Below are positions 55,721 to 64,000 of a stretch of DNA of 64,000 nucleotides, in pieces. Source of the stretch: Actinokineospora baliensis. Lineage in GTDB: Bacteria > Actinomycetota > Actinomycetes > Mycobacteriales > Pseudonocardiaceae. Under the pieces are notes generated by a model. That model did not search any database. It was not told the DNA's origin and was given only the letters and a program-made list of their open reading frames with translations. The stretch lies in assembly GCF_016907695.1 (NCBI RefSeq), contig NZ_JAFBCK010000001.1, positions 496,001 through 560,000 on the forward strand. Reading direction: 5' to 3'. Position 1 is the stretch's first letter; each line of letters starts with the position of its first letter. A program made the translations under genes and the position numbers.

Positions 55721-58700
55721 GTGGAATTCGGAAGCGCACGACGGAGAGCGGCCACCGCCATCGGCGCGGTCGCCGCGCTGGTGGCCACCGGGGTGCTGGT
55801 CGGCTCCGGGACCGGAGCGGCGGCACCGCGGGAGATCACGCTCAACTACACCTGCCCGTTCCCGCTGATCGGCACCCAGCAGGTCAAGGTGACGGTCAAG
55901 GGCGACATCCCGACCGAACTGCCGCTGGGCACGCCGTCCCCGGAGTTCGTGATCGACACCGTGTCCAACGCGGGCCCGACCGCCACCCAGGGCATGAACC
56001 TGATCGGCGCGGTCACCATCGAGGGCAGCGCGGTCGCCAACACCGAACTGGTCATGCCCGGGTTGACCCTGCCGCTGGAGGTCCCCGCGACCGTGCCGGT
56101 GCAACCGGTCCCCCCAACCGGCCAGGACTTCATCGTCAACGCCACCGGCCGGGCCCCGTCGATCACGGCACCGCAGGTGGGGACGGTGCGGATCTTCATC
56201 AAGGACCTGCTGCTGCGCCTGACCCCGAAGAAACCGGACGGCACAGCACCACTGGGCACCTTCGACTCGGCGTGCTCGCAGGTGGCCGGGCAGAACAACC
56301 TGTTCGCGGAGATCGCGATCACCGCACCGGGGGACACGCAGGCACCGACCGCGCCGAGCAACCCCAGGGTCACCGACGTAGCCCAGAACAGTGTCACCCT
56401 CGCGTGGGACGCAGCCTCGGACAACGTCGCCGTCACCGGCTACGACGTCTACCGGGGGGCGATCCTGGCCGCTTCCGTCACCGGGACCTCGGCGACGGTC
56501 GACGGGCTGACCGCGGACACGGAGTACACCTTCACGGTGCGCGCAAAGGACGCTGCCGGCAATACTTCACCGGCGAGTGCCGCGGTGAAAGCCCGGACTT
56601 CCCCGGCTCCGGACACGACAGCACCGAGTGCGCCTGGCGGCTTGCGGTCGACCGGAACGACCCAAACGAGTGTCGCTCTCGCGTGGGACACGGCCTCAGA
56701 CAACATCGGCGTCACCGGCTACGACGTCTACCAGGGAGCGACCCTAGCCACATCCGTCACCGGCACTTCAGCGACGGTTGAGGGACTGACCGCAGATACG
56801 GAGTACACCTTCACAGTGCGCGCGAAGGACGCCGCAGGCAACGTATCCGCCGCGAGCCCAGCGGTGACAGCCCGAACCTCGGCAGCTCCAGACACGACCG
56901 CACCAAGCACCCCCAGCGGCCTTCGCTCAACCGGCACCTCCCAGACCACCATCGACCTAACCTGGGACGCAGCCACAGACAACATCGGCGTCACCGCCTA
57001 CGACATCTACCAAGGCGCGACACTGGCCAAGTCGGTCACCGGAACCTCGGCAACCATCGACGGCCTCACCGCAGACACCGAGTACTCATTCACCGTCCGC
57101 GCCAAGGACGCCGCAGGAAACACCTCCCCCGCAAGTGCGGCTCTAACAGTCCGCACCCAGTCCACCCCAGACACCACAGCCCCGACAGCGCCGAGCAATC
57201 TGCGCTCCACCAGCACGACCGCAACCTCAATTTCCCTAACCTGGGCCCCGGCGACCGACAACGTCGGCGTCACCGCCTACGAAGTATTCGAAGGAACCAC
57301 AACCGTCGCCACCACCAGCGACACCACCACAACCATCACCGGCCTAACCCCCAACACCGAACACACCTACACCGTCCGGGCAAAGGACTCCGCAGGAAAC
57401 ATCTCCCCGGCGAGCGCGCCACTCAACGTCCGCACCCAACCCGCCCCAGACACCACAGCACCCACCGCTCCCAGCAACCTGCGCTCCACCGGCACAACGC
57501 CCACGTCGATCACCCTGGCCTGGGACCCCGCCACCGACAACGTCGGCGTCACCGGCTACCAGGTCTTCGAAGGCAGCACACCAATCGCCACAACCACGGA
57601 CACCACCACAACCATCACCGGACTAACCCCAGACACCGAACACACCTACACCGTCAAAGCGAAAGACGCCGCAGGAAACACTTCCCCGGCGAGCGCACCA
57701 CTCAAGGCCCGCACCCAACCCGCACCAGACACCACCGCGCCTACCGCCCCAGGCAACCTACGCTCGACTGGCACCACGCCAACCTCGATCACCCTGACCT
57801 GGGACCCCGCCACCGACAACGTCGGCGTCACCGGCTACCAGGTCTTCGAAGGCAACACACCAATCGCCACAACCACGGACACCACCACAACCATCACCGG
57901 ACTAACCCCAGACACCGAACACACCTACACCGTCAAAGCGAAAGACGCCGCAGGAAACGCCTCTCCCGCAAGCACACCGCTCACCGCCCGCACCCAGTCC
58001 ACACCGGACACCACAGCACCCAGCGCCCCGAACAACCTGCGCTCCACCGGCACCACCGATACCTCGGTATCCCTGGCCTGGGACCCCGCCACTGACAACG
58101 TCGGCGTCGTCGGCTACGACCTCTACCGCGGGGCAACACTTGCGACGAGTGTCGTAGGGACTTCGGTGACGGTGTCCGGGTTGGCCGCTGATACCGAGTA
58201 CTCCTTCACCGTCAAGGCGAAGGACGCGGCGGGGAATGTTTCGGCGGCTAGTGCAGCGGTCACGGCGAGGACCAAGCCGACCACTGGGCCGCCGGTGGTC
58301 AAGTACGGCTACGACCTCACCGGTACCGGCAAGCTCCGCGCGCTCGACGGCTCCCTCCCGCTCACCGGCGGGATCGACGCCCAGGTCGTGCTCGCCACCG
58401 GGGCCGTCGACGCCACGTTGGCGCTCAACCCGACCACTGGGCGGTTCCGGTTGTGGGGGCTGGTGCCGGTCACCGCGCAGGTGCGGTTCGAGCAGGTCGG
58501 GTTGACCACCGGGACGCTGGCGGGTGGTGCGCTGAGCACGGTGTCGAACGTGGTGGTGAAACTGCCGAAGGTGAGCGTGCTCGGGTTCCCGATCAGCGCG
58601 AGCCAGGGCTGCCAGACCTCGACCCCCGCGCGGATCCCGCTCAAGTCCAAGCCCGGCTTCGACCCCATCCAGGGCGGCAAGCTGTCCGGCACCTACACCC

Positions 58701-58801
58701 TGCCCGCGCTGACGGGCTGCGGTCCGCTGACCCCGCTGCTCAGCGGCCTCGTCGCCGGGCCGGGCAACACCCTGGAGATCACCCTGAAAGCCAGCCGCTG
58801 A
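55721..58801 (+). CDS. Large secreted protein with seven FN3 repeats and DUF6801-like head
   Basis: 1026 residues from GTG 55721 (AGAGGAAG upstream). Signal peptide (RRRAATAIGAVAALVATGVLV), then an N-terminal domain starting LNYTCPFPLIGTQQVKVTVKG resembling DUF6801, then seven fibronectin type III domains of exactly 93 residues (205-855), each opening DTTAPxAPxxLRSTGT, then a C-terminal beta-rich domain of about 170 residues (YGYDLTGTGKLRAL.. GFPISASQGCQTSTP). The tail domain resembles the head domain in size and Cys use. No LPXTG or membrane anchor, so likely released. Repeats 3-7 use more A-ending codons than the rest of the window. Confidence 0.88.
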   Translation: MEFGSARRRAATAIGAVAALVATGVLVGSGTGAAAPREITLNYTCPFPLIGTQQVKVTVKGDIPTELPLGTPSPEFVIDTVSNAGPTATQGMNLIGAVTIEGSAVANTELVMPGLTLPLEVPATVPVQPVPPTGQDFIVNATGRAPSITAPQVGTVRIFIKDLLLRLTPKKPDGTAPLGTFDSACSQVAGQNNLFAEIAITAPGDTQAPTAPSNPRVTDVAQNSVTLAWDAASDNVAVTGYDVYRGAILAASVTGTSATVDGLTADTEYTFTVRAKDAAGNTSPASAAVKARTSPAPDTTAPSAPGGLRSTGTTQTSVALAWDTASDNIGVTGYDVYQGATLATSVTGTSATVEGLTADTEYTFTVRAKDAAGNVSAASPAVTARTSAAPDTTAPSTPSGLRSTGTSQTTIDLTWDAATDNIGVTAYDIYQGATLAKSVTGTSATIDGLTADTEYSFTVRAKDAAGNTSPASAALTVRTQSTPDTTAPTAPSNLRSTSTTATSISLTWAPATDNVGVTAYEVFEGTTTVATTSDTTTTITGLTPNTEHTYTVRAKDSAGNISPASAPLNVRTQPAPDTTAPTAPSNLRSTGTTPTSITLAWDPATDNVGVTGYQVFEGSTPIATTTDTTTTITGLTPDTEHTYTVKAKDAAGNTSPASAPLKARTQPAPDTTAPTAPGNLRSTGTTPTSITLTWDPATDNVGVTGYQVFEGNTPIATTTDTTTTITGLTPDTEHTYTVKAKDAAGNASPASTPLTARTQSTPDTTAPSAPNNLRSTGTTDTSVSLAWDPATDNVGVVGYDLYRGATLATSVVGTSVTVSGLAADTEYSFTVKAKDAAGNVSAASAAVTARTKPTTGPPVVKYGYDLTGTGKLRALDGSLPLTGGIDAQVVLATGAVDATLALNPTTGRFRLWGLVPVTAQVRFEQVGLTTGTLAGGALSTVSNVVVKLPKVSVLGFPISASQGCQTSTPARIPLKSKPGFDPIQGGKLSGTYTLPALTGCGPLTPLLSGLVAGPGNTLEITLKASR
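56333..58285 (+). repeat. Seven 279-bp repeats coding the FN3 domains
   Basis: Repeat starts at 56333, 56612, 56891, 57170, 57449, 57728 and 58007, exactly 279 bp apart. Repeats 5 and 6 are nearly identical over about 175 bp (two differences seen), which indicates recent duplication or conversion. Confidence 0.92.
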
Positions 58802-58807
58802 CCGGGT

Positions 58808-58845
58808 GACCCGGCCCCACCGCCCCGCGCGGATGGGGCCGGGTC
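58808..58845. terminator. Hairpin after the FN3 gene
   Basis: 12-bp stem GACCCGGCCCCA (58808-58819) and complement (58834-58845), 14-nt loop; between convergent genes. Confidence 0.75.
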
Positions 58846-58849
58846 TGCC

Positions 58850-59110
58850 TCACCCGGGGTGCGCCCCCACCGCATCCCGAATCCGCTCCCCCAACCGCTC
58901 GTCGACCGACCTGGCGCAGTGCGCGCAGCAGTAGAACCGGCCCTCGACCTCCACCCCGTGCCCCAGGATCCGACACGAGCAGTGCTCGCACACCGGCGCC
59001 AGCTTCGTCGCCGCGCACTCGAAGCAGTCGAAGGTGTAGACCTGCCCGCTGACCGTCCGCACCTCGAACGCCATCCAGTAGTCATTGCCGCAGGTGTCGC
59101 AGATCGCCAT
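58850..59110 (-). CDS. Small Cys-rich zinc-ribbon / prokaryotic metallothionein-like protein
   Basis: 86 residues from ATG 59110 (GAGGAG upstream). Cysteine pairs: ICDTCGNDY, FDCFECAATKL, PVCEHCSCR and YCCAHCAR, with conserved GHGVEVEGRFYCC. Very like the actinobacterial proteins annotated as prokaryotic metallothionein; metal binding is likely, the role (zinc store or binding module) unknown. Confidence 0.8.
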   Translation of the reverse strand: MAICDTCGNDYWMAFEVRTVSGQVYTFDCFECAATKLAPVCEHCSCRILGHGVEVEGRFYCCAHCARSVDERLGERIRDAVGAHPG

Positions 59111-59243
59111 CGGGGCTCCTCTCGTCCCCCCGCACCCTGCGCCCCAGCCCCGCCCCCGGCAACCCAGAACCCCGCCCCCAAGCCCAACCTGCACGATCGG
59201 GTGATTCTGCAACGCCATGGCCCCGGGATGAGATCTTGACGGT

Positions 59244-61586
59244 ATGAGGCGGCACGTCCTGGTCCCCCTGCTGACCGCGGTCGCAGGGGTTGTACTCGCC
59301 CTAGCGGCTGTGGTGACCAACTACGCGACCGAGAATGTCCCGGAGTTCTTCAAGGATCCGTGGAAGGTCGGGCTGTCGTTGGCGGTGCTGGTGCTGCTGG
59401 CGGTGCTGATCGAGTTGATCATCCTCTGGCCCCGACAGGCCGACAGCGTTGAGCTGACACCAGGTCCCGCCGCACCCCGGTCGCTGCGGCCGCCGGCGGT
59501 GGGTGCGGTTGTGTTGCGGGGCCGGGAATCCGAATTGGCGCGGGCCGGGGTGAAGACCGGGCTGGTGGTGATCTGCGGGCCAGGTGGCATGGGGAAGACC
59601 ACCCTCGCCGCCGCGGTGGCCAACGAGCGCGCTGGGCAGACGGTGTTCTGGATCCGCTGGCAGGACCCGGAGACGTTGACGGCGCTGATGATCGAAGTGG
59701 CGTGCACGTTGGGCCTGCCAACGGCCGCGGTGGACGCGGCCCAGAAGTCCGGCGCAAGCATCCCCGACCTGGTGTGGCGACACTTGTCCTCGGTGCGTCG
59801 GTGGACCCTGGTACTCGACAACATCGACGACCCCAGCGTGGTCAGCCCCGCCGAGCCGCTCTCCACCTACCGCGGCTGGATTCGCCCCTCTGACACTGGT
59901 CTCGTGCTGGTGACCAGCCGCGACCGCTCCCCAGACACCTGGGGCCGCGACGCCGACCTAGTAGACCTCTCGCCACTATCCCCACCCCAAGGCGGCCGAA
60001 TCCTCCGCGACCTAGCCCCGCAGGCGGGCTCCGCCGAGGACGCCGAGGCCCTCTCCGCCCGCCTAGGCGGCCTGCCCTTGGCCCTACACGCGGCAGGAAC
60101 AGCCCTAGCGTCGCCAACCGCCCGCTTACGCACCTTCACAGCCCTCACCGACAAGTCAGCCAGCGTGCTACCCCCACGCCCAGACGCCACCGACCGCGAA
60201 ACCGCCCGCAAGCTAGTCGGCTACACCTGGGAACTCTCCCTGGACCACATCACCGACGACGGCCACCCACTGGCTCGCCCGCTGCTACGAGCCCTGTCCC
60301 TCCTGGCCGAGGCACCCATCCCCATCGCTCTCATCAGCCCGGCCCTCTCGTCGGAGGGCACCCAACCTGAGGTAGACGCGGCGCTAGCCCAACTACACCG
60401 CTACGGCCTGATCGACACCCGCGGCAAGCCGGTCCCGGTAGTCGTTCTGCACCCCTTGGTCCGCGAAACCAACCAACTGCTGGACAACAGCCTCCAGGCC
60501 ACTGTCGATGCGGCCCTGATGGAGTTCACCACCACCACCGCAGCCGAGGGCCGCCCCGGCTGGCCCACCCTGCACCTCTTGGCGCCACACCTCGTCGCAC
60601 TCACTGACCTGGATAACGCCGAGACGTTCCTCGACGCCCGCGACACCCTCGATACCGCCGCGGAAGAGCTTTCTGCTGGCGGCAATTCCGCTACAGAGAC
60701 CATTCTCCGGCAGCGCGTCCTTCAGATCGAATCAGCCCACCTCGGCAACGATCACCCAGACACACTCAGTAGCCAAAACAACCTCGCCAACGCCCTCAAT
60801 CAACTCGGCCGCTACAACGAAGCCACTGAACTGCACCTCGCCACACTGGAAGCATTCCGCCACTCACTCGGCAACAGCCACCCACGCACACTCAACAGCC
60901 AAAACAACCTCGCTGGCGCCCTCTCCAAACTTGGTCGCTACAACGAAGCCGCTGAACTACACCGCGCCACACTCGAAACACGCCGCCGCACACTCGGCGA
61001 CAACCACCCACACACACTCAACAGCCAAAACAACCTCGCCAACGCCCTCCACCAACTCGGGCACCACCACGAAACAGCCGAACTACACCGCGCCACACTG
61101 GAGGCACGCCGCCGCATACTGGGCGATATTCACCCACACACCCTCGACAGCCAGAACAACGTTGCCAACGCCCTCAAAGAACTCGGACGTCACCACGAAG
61201 CAGCCGAACTACACCGCGCCACACTCGAAACACGCCGCCGCACACTCGGCGACAACCACCCACACACACTCAACAGCCAGTACAACCTCGCCAACGCCCT
61301 CCACCAACTCGGGCACCACCACGAAGCAGCCGAACTACACCGCGCCACACTCGAAACACGCCGCCGCACACTCGGCGACAACCACCCACACACACTCAAC
61401 AGCCAGTACAACCTCGCCAACGCCCTCCACCAACTCGGGCACCACCACGAAGCAGCCGAACTACACCGCGCCACACTGGAGGCACGCCGCCGCATACTGG
61501 GCGATGATCACCCAGACACCCAGTCGAGCCGGAAGAATCTGGCCATCGCGGAGCGGAATGCGCGAAGGCGGTGGTGGCGCAGGTGA
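59244..61586 (+). CDS. Membrane-anchored STAND NTPase with kinesin-light-chain-type TPRs
   Basis: 780 residues. Two N-terminal membrane helices (about 5-25 and 42-62) with a short outside loop, then VVLRGRESEL, P-loop GPGGMGKTT (112-120), Walker B WTLVLDNID (187-195), LVTSRDRS and the GLPLALH motif of NB-ARC ATPases. A winged-helix part is followed from residue 499 by six and a half 42-residue TPR units of the LGDNHPHTLNSQ..LHRATLETRRR type. Expected to be a signal-sensing switch at the inner face of the membrane. The stop directly abuts that of the convergent kinase gene, with no base between. Confidence 0.9.
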   Translation: MRRHVLVPLLTAVAGVVLALAAVVTNYATENVPEFFKDPWKVGLSLAVLVLLAVLIELIILWPRQADSVELTPGPAAPRSLRPPAVGAVVLRGRESELARAGVKTGLVVICGPGGMGKTTLAAAVANERAGQTVFWIRWQDPETLTALMIEVACTLGLPTAAVDAAQKSGASIPDLVWRHLSSVRRWTLVLDNIDDPSVVSPAEPLSTYRGWIRPSDTGLVLVTSRDRSPDTWGRDADLVDLSPLSPPQGGRILRDLAPQAGSAEDAEALSARLGGLPLALHAAGTALASPTARLRTFTALTDKSASVLPPRPDATDRETARKLVGYTWELSLDHITDDGHPLARPLLRALSLLAEAPIPIALISPALSSEGTQPEVDAALAQLHRYGLIDTRGKPVPVVVLHPLVRETNQLLDNSLQATVDAALMEFTTTTAAEGRPGWPTLHLLAPHLVALTDLDNAETFLDARDTLDTAAEELSAGGNSATETILRQRVLQIESAHLGNDHPDTLSSQNNLANALNQLGRYNEATELHLATLEAFRHSLGNSHPRTLNSQNNLAGALSKLGRYNEAAELHRATLETRRRTLGDNHPHTLNSQNNLANALHQLGHHHETAELHRATLEARRRILGDIHPHTLDSQNNVANALKELGRHHEAAELHRATLETRRRTLGDNHPHTLNSQYNLANALHQLGHHHEAAELHRATLETRRRTLGDNHPHTLNSQYNLANALHQLGHHHEAAELHRATLEARRRILGDDHPDTQSSRKNLAIAERNARRRWWRR
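60738..61583 (+). repeat. 126-bp tandem repeats coding TPR units
   Basis: Units begin at 60738, 60864, 60990, 61116, 61242, 61368 and (partial) 61494. Units 5 and 6 are almost identical in DNA. The repeats have lower GC and A-rich third positions compared with the NTPase half. Confidence 0.9.
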
Positions 61587-63209
61587 TCAGCCGTTGCGGG
61601 CCTGGGCGAAGTTGTCGATCTTTAGTTTGCCGTTTTCCTCGGCGAAGGCGTAGACGTAGGGCTCTTGGCTTGTCTTGCCCTTTTTGGTGACGAACTTGAC
61701 CTGGGCGGTCACCTTGTCGCCGTCGGCTTTGGGGTTGAGGAGTTCTACGGATTCCTGGTCGGCGTAGAAGCCGGAGAAGGCCTCGTAGCCCTTGGACTTG
61801 GCGCGGGCTTTGTCGGTCAGGAGTTCCCAGGCGGCTTGGGGGTTGGCGGGTAGGAGCGCGTAGTAGTCGCGCAGGGCGCCTTCCAACTGCTCCGCCGTCG
61901 GGCCGGGGGCGGCCGTGGTGGTGGGCGGCGGCGTTGTGGTGGTTGCGCGCGTTGTGGTCGGGCGTGCAGTGGTGGTGGGGCGGGCTGATGTGGTGGTTGT
62001 GGGCGCCGCGCTGGAGGTGCTGGCGGGGCCTGAGCCCTGGGGGGTGTTGTTCTTGGAGAACACGCTCGCCACGAGGATGCCGATCAGGGCGGCCGCGACG
62101 ATCGCCAGGACCGTCAGCAGCACCGAGCGGACGTCGTGCTTCTTCTTGCGCTCCGGCGCGGGGGGCTGGCGGACAACGCCACCCGGAGGAGTTCGGGGCG
62201 GCGGGGGCGTGTAGTTGCGGGGCGGCAACTGCTGGCGCATCGGGCCCGACGGGGTGGGCTCAGCGAACGGGTTGACGTCCAGGCGGGTGCCGGTCACCGG
62301 CGGCAGGTTCGTCGGGCGGGGCGCGGGCACCGTGCGCTGGTTCAGCATGGCCACGGCGGGCAGGGGCTTGCCTGCGGCGACGGCCGCGAGGGCCTCCTTC
62401 GCCGCGGTCATGGTGGGTCTTTCGGTCGGGTCCGCGCGCAGCAGCTGCATCAGCAGAGCCGTAAGAGGCCCGGCCTGGCGCGGAGGCGTCACCTTGCCCG
62501 CGGCGACCGCGTACAGCAGCGCGAGCGTGTTCTCCGACAGCCCGAACGGCGAGTGCCCCTCGACGGCCGTGTACAGGGTCGACCCGAGCGAGAACACGTC
62601 CGCCGCGGGCGTGGGCGCCTCGCCCTTGGCGACCTCGGGCGCCAAGTACGCGGGGGTGCCCGCCAGCATCCCGGTGGCGGTCACGGTGATGTCGCCGGTC
62701 GCGCGGGAGATGCCGAAGTCGGTGATCTTGACGGTGCCGTCCTCGCCGAGCAGGACGTTGGCGGGCTTCACGTCGCGGTGCACGATCCCGGCCGCGTGCG
62801 CGGCGACGAGGGCCGCGGCGATCTGGGTGCCGATCCGCGCCGCCTCGACCGGGGCGAGGACCTCGCTCTCGGTCAGCGCCGTCGCCAGGCTCTTCGACGG
62901 CAGGTACTCCATGATCAGCCAGGGCTCGTTGTCGTGCTCGGCCACGTCGTAGACGGTGATCGCGTTGGGGTGCGCGAGCCTGGCCGCGATCCGGCCCTCG
63001 CGCATGGCGCGCTGGCGGGCCTCCTCGGCCTGGTCGGCGGAGAGCCCCGGCTGGGAGAGCAGTTGCTTGACCGCGACGGTGCGGTGCAGCCGCTCGTCGC
63101 GCGCCTGCCAGACCACACCCATGGCGCCGCTGCCGATGCGCGCGCCGAGCCGGTAGCGCCCCGCCACCAAGGTCTGCTCGCTGGTCATGTGCTGCCGCTC
63201 CTGGCTCAC
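61587..63209 (-). CDS. PknB-type Ser/Thr kinase with extracytoplasmic NTF2-like domain
   Basis: 540 residues from GTG 63209, which overlaps the stop of the upstream kinase (GTGA). Kinase core: IGSGAMGVVW, VAVKQL, HRDVKPANVLL, TDFGISR, APEVAKG. A Pro-rich juxtamembrane stretch leads to a membrane helix (SVLLTVLAIVAAALIGILVA), a Thr/Pro linker, and an outer domain of about 110 residues (LEGALRDYYALLPANPQAAWELL.., VTAQVKFVTKKGKTS) resembling NTF2/SnoaL-like sensor domains rather than PASTA repeats. Confidence 0.9.
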   Translation of the reverse strand: MSQERQHMTSEQTLVAGRYRLGARIGSGAMGVVWQARDERLHRTVAVKQLLSQPGLSADQAEEARQRAMREGRIAARLAHPNAITVYDVAEHDNEPWLIMEYLPSKSLATALTESEVLAPVEAARIGTQIAAALVAAHAAGIVHRDVKPANVLLGEDGTVKITDFGISRATGDITVTATGMLAGTPAYLAPEVAKGEAPTPAADVFSLGSTLYTAVEGHSPFGLSENTLALLYAVAAGKVTPPRQAGPLTALLMQLLRADPTERPTMTAAKEALAAVAAGKPLPAVAMLNQRTVPAPRPTNLPPVTGTRLDVNPFAEPTPSGPMRQQLPPRNYTPPPPRTPPGGVVRQPPAPERKKKHDVRSVLLTVLAIVAAALIGILVASVFSKNNTPQGSGPASTSSAAPTTTTSARPTTTARPTTTRATTTTPPPTTTAAPGPTAEQLEGALRDYYALLPANPQAAWELLTDKARAKSKGYEAFSGFYADQESVELLNPKADGDKVTAQVKFVTKKGKTSQEPYVYAFAEENGKLKIDNFAQARNG

Positions 63210-64000
63210 TGGGTGGTGGTCGGGGTCACGCTCGAGTTGTTGGCGTCGGTCGTGGTGGTGACCGCGGTCGTCGTGGTGGTGGTCGGCGCGGGCGGTGTGG
63301 TGGTGGTCGACGGCGCGGACGGGGTCGTCGTGCTGACCGCGGTGCTGGTCTGCTTCTGCGCGGTCGTGGTCGGGACGACGACCTTGGTGGGCCGCTCGGT
63401 CTCCGACGGCCGATCGCTGGTGGTGGGCACGACGACCACGCTGGGCGGGTTGTCGATCGGGCCGGGCTGGTGGCTCGGCTCGGCGCCGGTCTCGCGGTTG
63501 ATGATGAAGAACGTTCCCACGGCCAGGATCGCGGCCAACCCCACCCCGGCGACCACCAGCGGCATCCGCGAGCGCGGCGGCAGCGGCGGGGGCGCGGCGA
63601 CCGGTCGCGCCCGGCCGGTCCGCGGGTTGACCGCGGTCGGGTCGGCGGCGGCGACCAGGCGGGTGCGCGAGTCGGACGCGGTCGGCACCGGCGGCACGTC
63701 CGGGTCCTCGCCCCTGGCGACCGCGCCGAGCATGTCGCGGGCCTTGGCCGCGCTGGGCCGGTCGTCGACGTCGGAGGCGAGCAGGGCGACCAGCACGTCG
63801 GTCAGCGGGCCGGAGCCGGTTGGCGGGTTGATCTTGCCGGAGGCGACGGCGTGCAGCAGGCCGAGGGTGTTCTCCGAGAGCCCGAACGGCGGCTCGCCCT
63901 CGGTGGCCGCGTAGAGCGTGGAGCCGAGGGAGAACACGTCGGAGGCGGCCGACGGGTCGCGGCCGACGGCGACCTCGGGGGCCAGGTAGGCGGGGGTACC
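63206..64000 (-). CDS. Ser/Thr kinase, C-terminal part (5' end outside window)
   Basis: The frame is open to the window edge (GTPAYLAPEVAVGRDPSAAS continuing into VFSLGSTLYAATEG), so the N-lobe and catalytic loop lie beyond 64000. Visible are the C-lobe, a linker, a membrane helix (MPLVVAGVGLAAILAVGTFF) and a Thr-rich tail without a folded outer domain. Paralogue of the downstream kinase and coupled to it by a four-base overlap. Confidence 0.88.
   Translation of the reverse strand, partial: GTPAYLAPEVAVGRDPSAASDVFSLGSTLYAATEGEPPFGLSENTLGLLHAVASGKINPPTGSGPLTDVLVALLASDVDDRPSAAKARDMLGAVARGEDPDVPPVPTASDSRTRLVAAADPTAVNPRTGRARPVAAPPPLPPRSRMPLVVAGVGLAAILAVGTFFIINRETGAEPSHQPGPIDNPPSVVVVPTTSDRPSETERPTKVVVPTTTAQKQTSTAVSTTTPSAPSTTTTPPAPTTTTTTAVTTTTDANNSSVTPTTTQ

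Noticed and set aside
56333..58285. Possible CRISPR or satellite array
   Set aside because: In-frame 279-bp units code for FN3 domains of one protein.
60931..61653. Repetitive plus-strand frame (TTKPLNYTAPHSKHAAAHS..) inside the TPR region
   Set aside because: It is the TPR repeat array read in another frame; the repeats keep all frames open. The same holds for the minus-strand frame 61190-61495.

Overview
The window is very GC-rich DNA with strong third-position GC bias, GTG starts, many four-base stop/start overlaps and repeated TAnnnT boxes 6-9 nt upstream of start codons (leaderless-type promoters). Together with ESX/type VII style WXG and EspC-like proteins, PknB-type kinases, paired deoC/aldehyde dehydrogenase genes, a cytosine-to-nucleoside salvage operon and many TetR regulators, this points to a chromosomal segment of an actinomycete, most likely Pseudonocardiaceae (Actinokineospora/Saccharothrix-like; inference). 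I see no rRNA, tRNA, CRISPR array, integrase, transposase or phage structural gene.

Layout. 1-1448: end of a surface VCBS/FG-GAP protein. 1.5-4.4 kb: two tandem aldo/keto reductases with a MerR regulator, plus two decayed 3' ends of further reductase alleles. 4.4-9.5 kb: regulators and toxin-antitoxin genes (RHH/Doc, VapBC45-like, a Fic remnant), upp, and a DUF1707 protein. 9.5-13.3 kb: membrane protein, deoC and two aldehyde dehydrogenases. 13.5-15.5 kb: AraC regulator and a secreted intradiol dioxygenase with a carbohydrate-binding tail. 15.6-16.8 kb: Fic toxin with a Panacea-domain partner. 17.0-19.6 kb: type VII secretion-associated cluster (EspC-like, WXG-NlpC/P60, two YbaB-like). 19.6-23.6 kb: acidic 'primosomal' protein, adenosine deaminase, a coiled-coil protein. 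23.6-29.8 kb: accessory block with MFS exporter/TetR and two tandem STAND-type NTPases with TPR tails. 29.9-36.7 kb: nucleoside salvage operon (BMP lipoprotein, ABC ATPase, two permeases, cdd, deoA). 37.2-40.6 kb: sdhCDAB. 40.7-55.5 kb: housekeeping and envelope genes (D,D-carboxypeptidase, YihY/BrkB, trpS, subtilase, xth, icd, GNAT, membrane hydrolase). 55.7-58.8 kb: secreted protein with seven FN3 repeats. 58.9-64 kb: small Cys-rich protein, membrane STAND/TPR NTPase, and two PknB-like kinases.

How genes work together. Upp, Add, Cdd, DeoA, DeoC and the BMP-ABC importer form a nearly complete nucleoside uptake and catabolism set; DeoA releases deoxyribose-1-phosphate, DeoC (after isomerisation) makes acetaldehyde and the adjacent aldehyde dehydrogenase can oxidise it. 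SdhCDAB and Icd supply the TCA cycle.

Most unusual signal. At four places (after the reductase, MFS, deoA and xth genes) the DNA just downstream of an intact gene holds a second, diverged copy of only that gene's 3' end, usually with its own stop codon and sometimes its own hairpin. At the reductase the 37-codon copy differs from the intact gene only at synonymous positions. At deoA and xth the copy lies exactly at the junction with an accessory gene (STAND NTPase, MNT nucleotidyltransferase). I read these as scars of allele replacement or insertion that anchored at gene 3' ends. Other candidates for a new system are the effector-less STAND pair, the Panacea-Fic pair, and the membrane STAND protein facing a kinase pair with no intergenic space.
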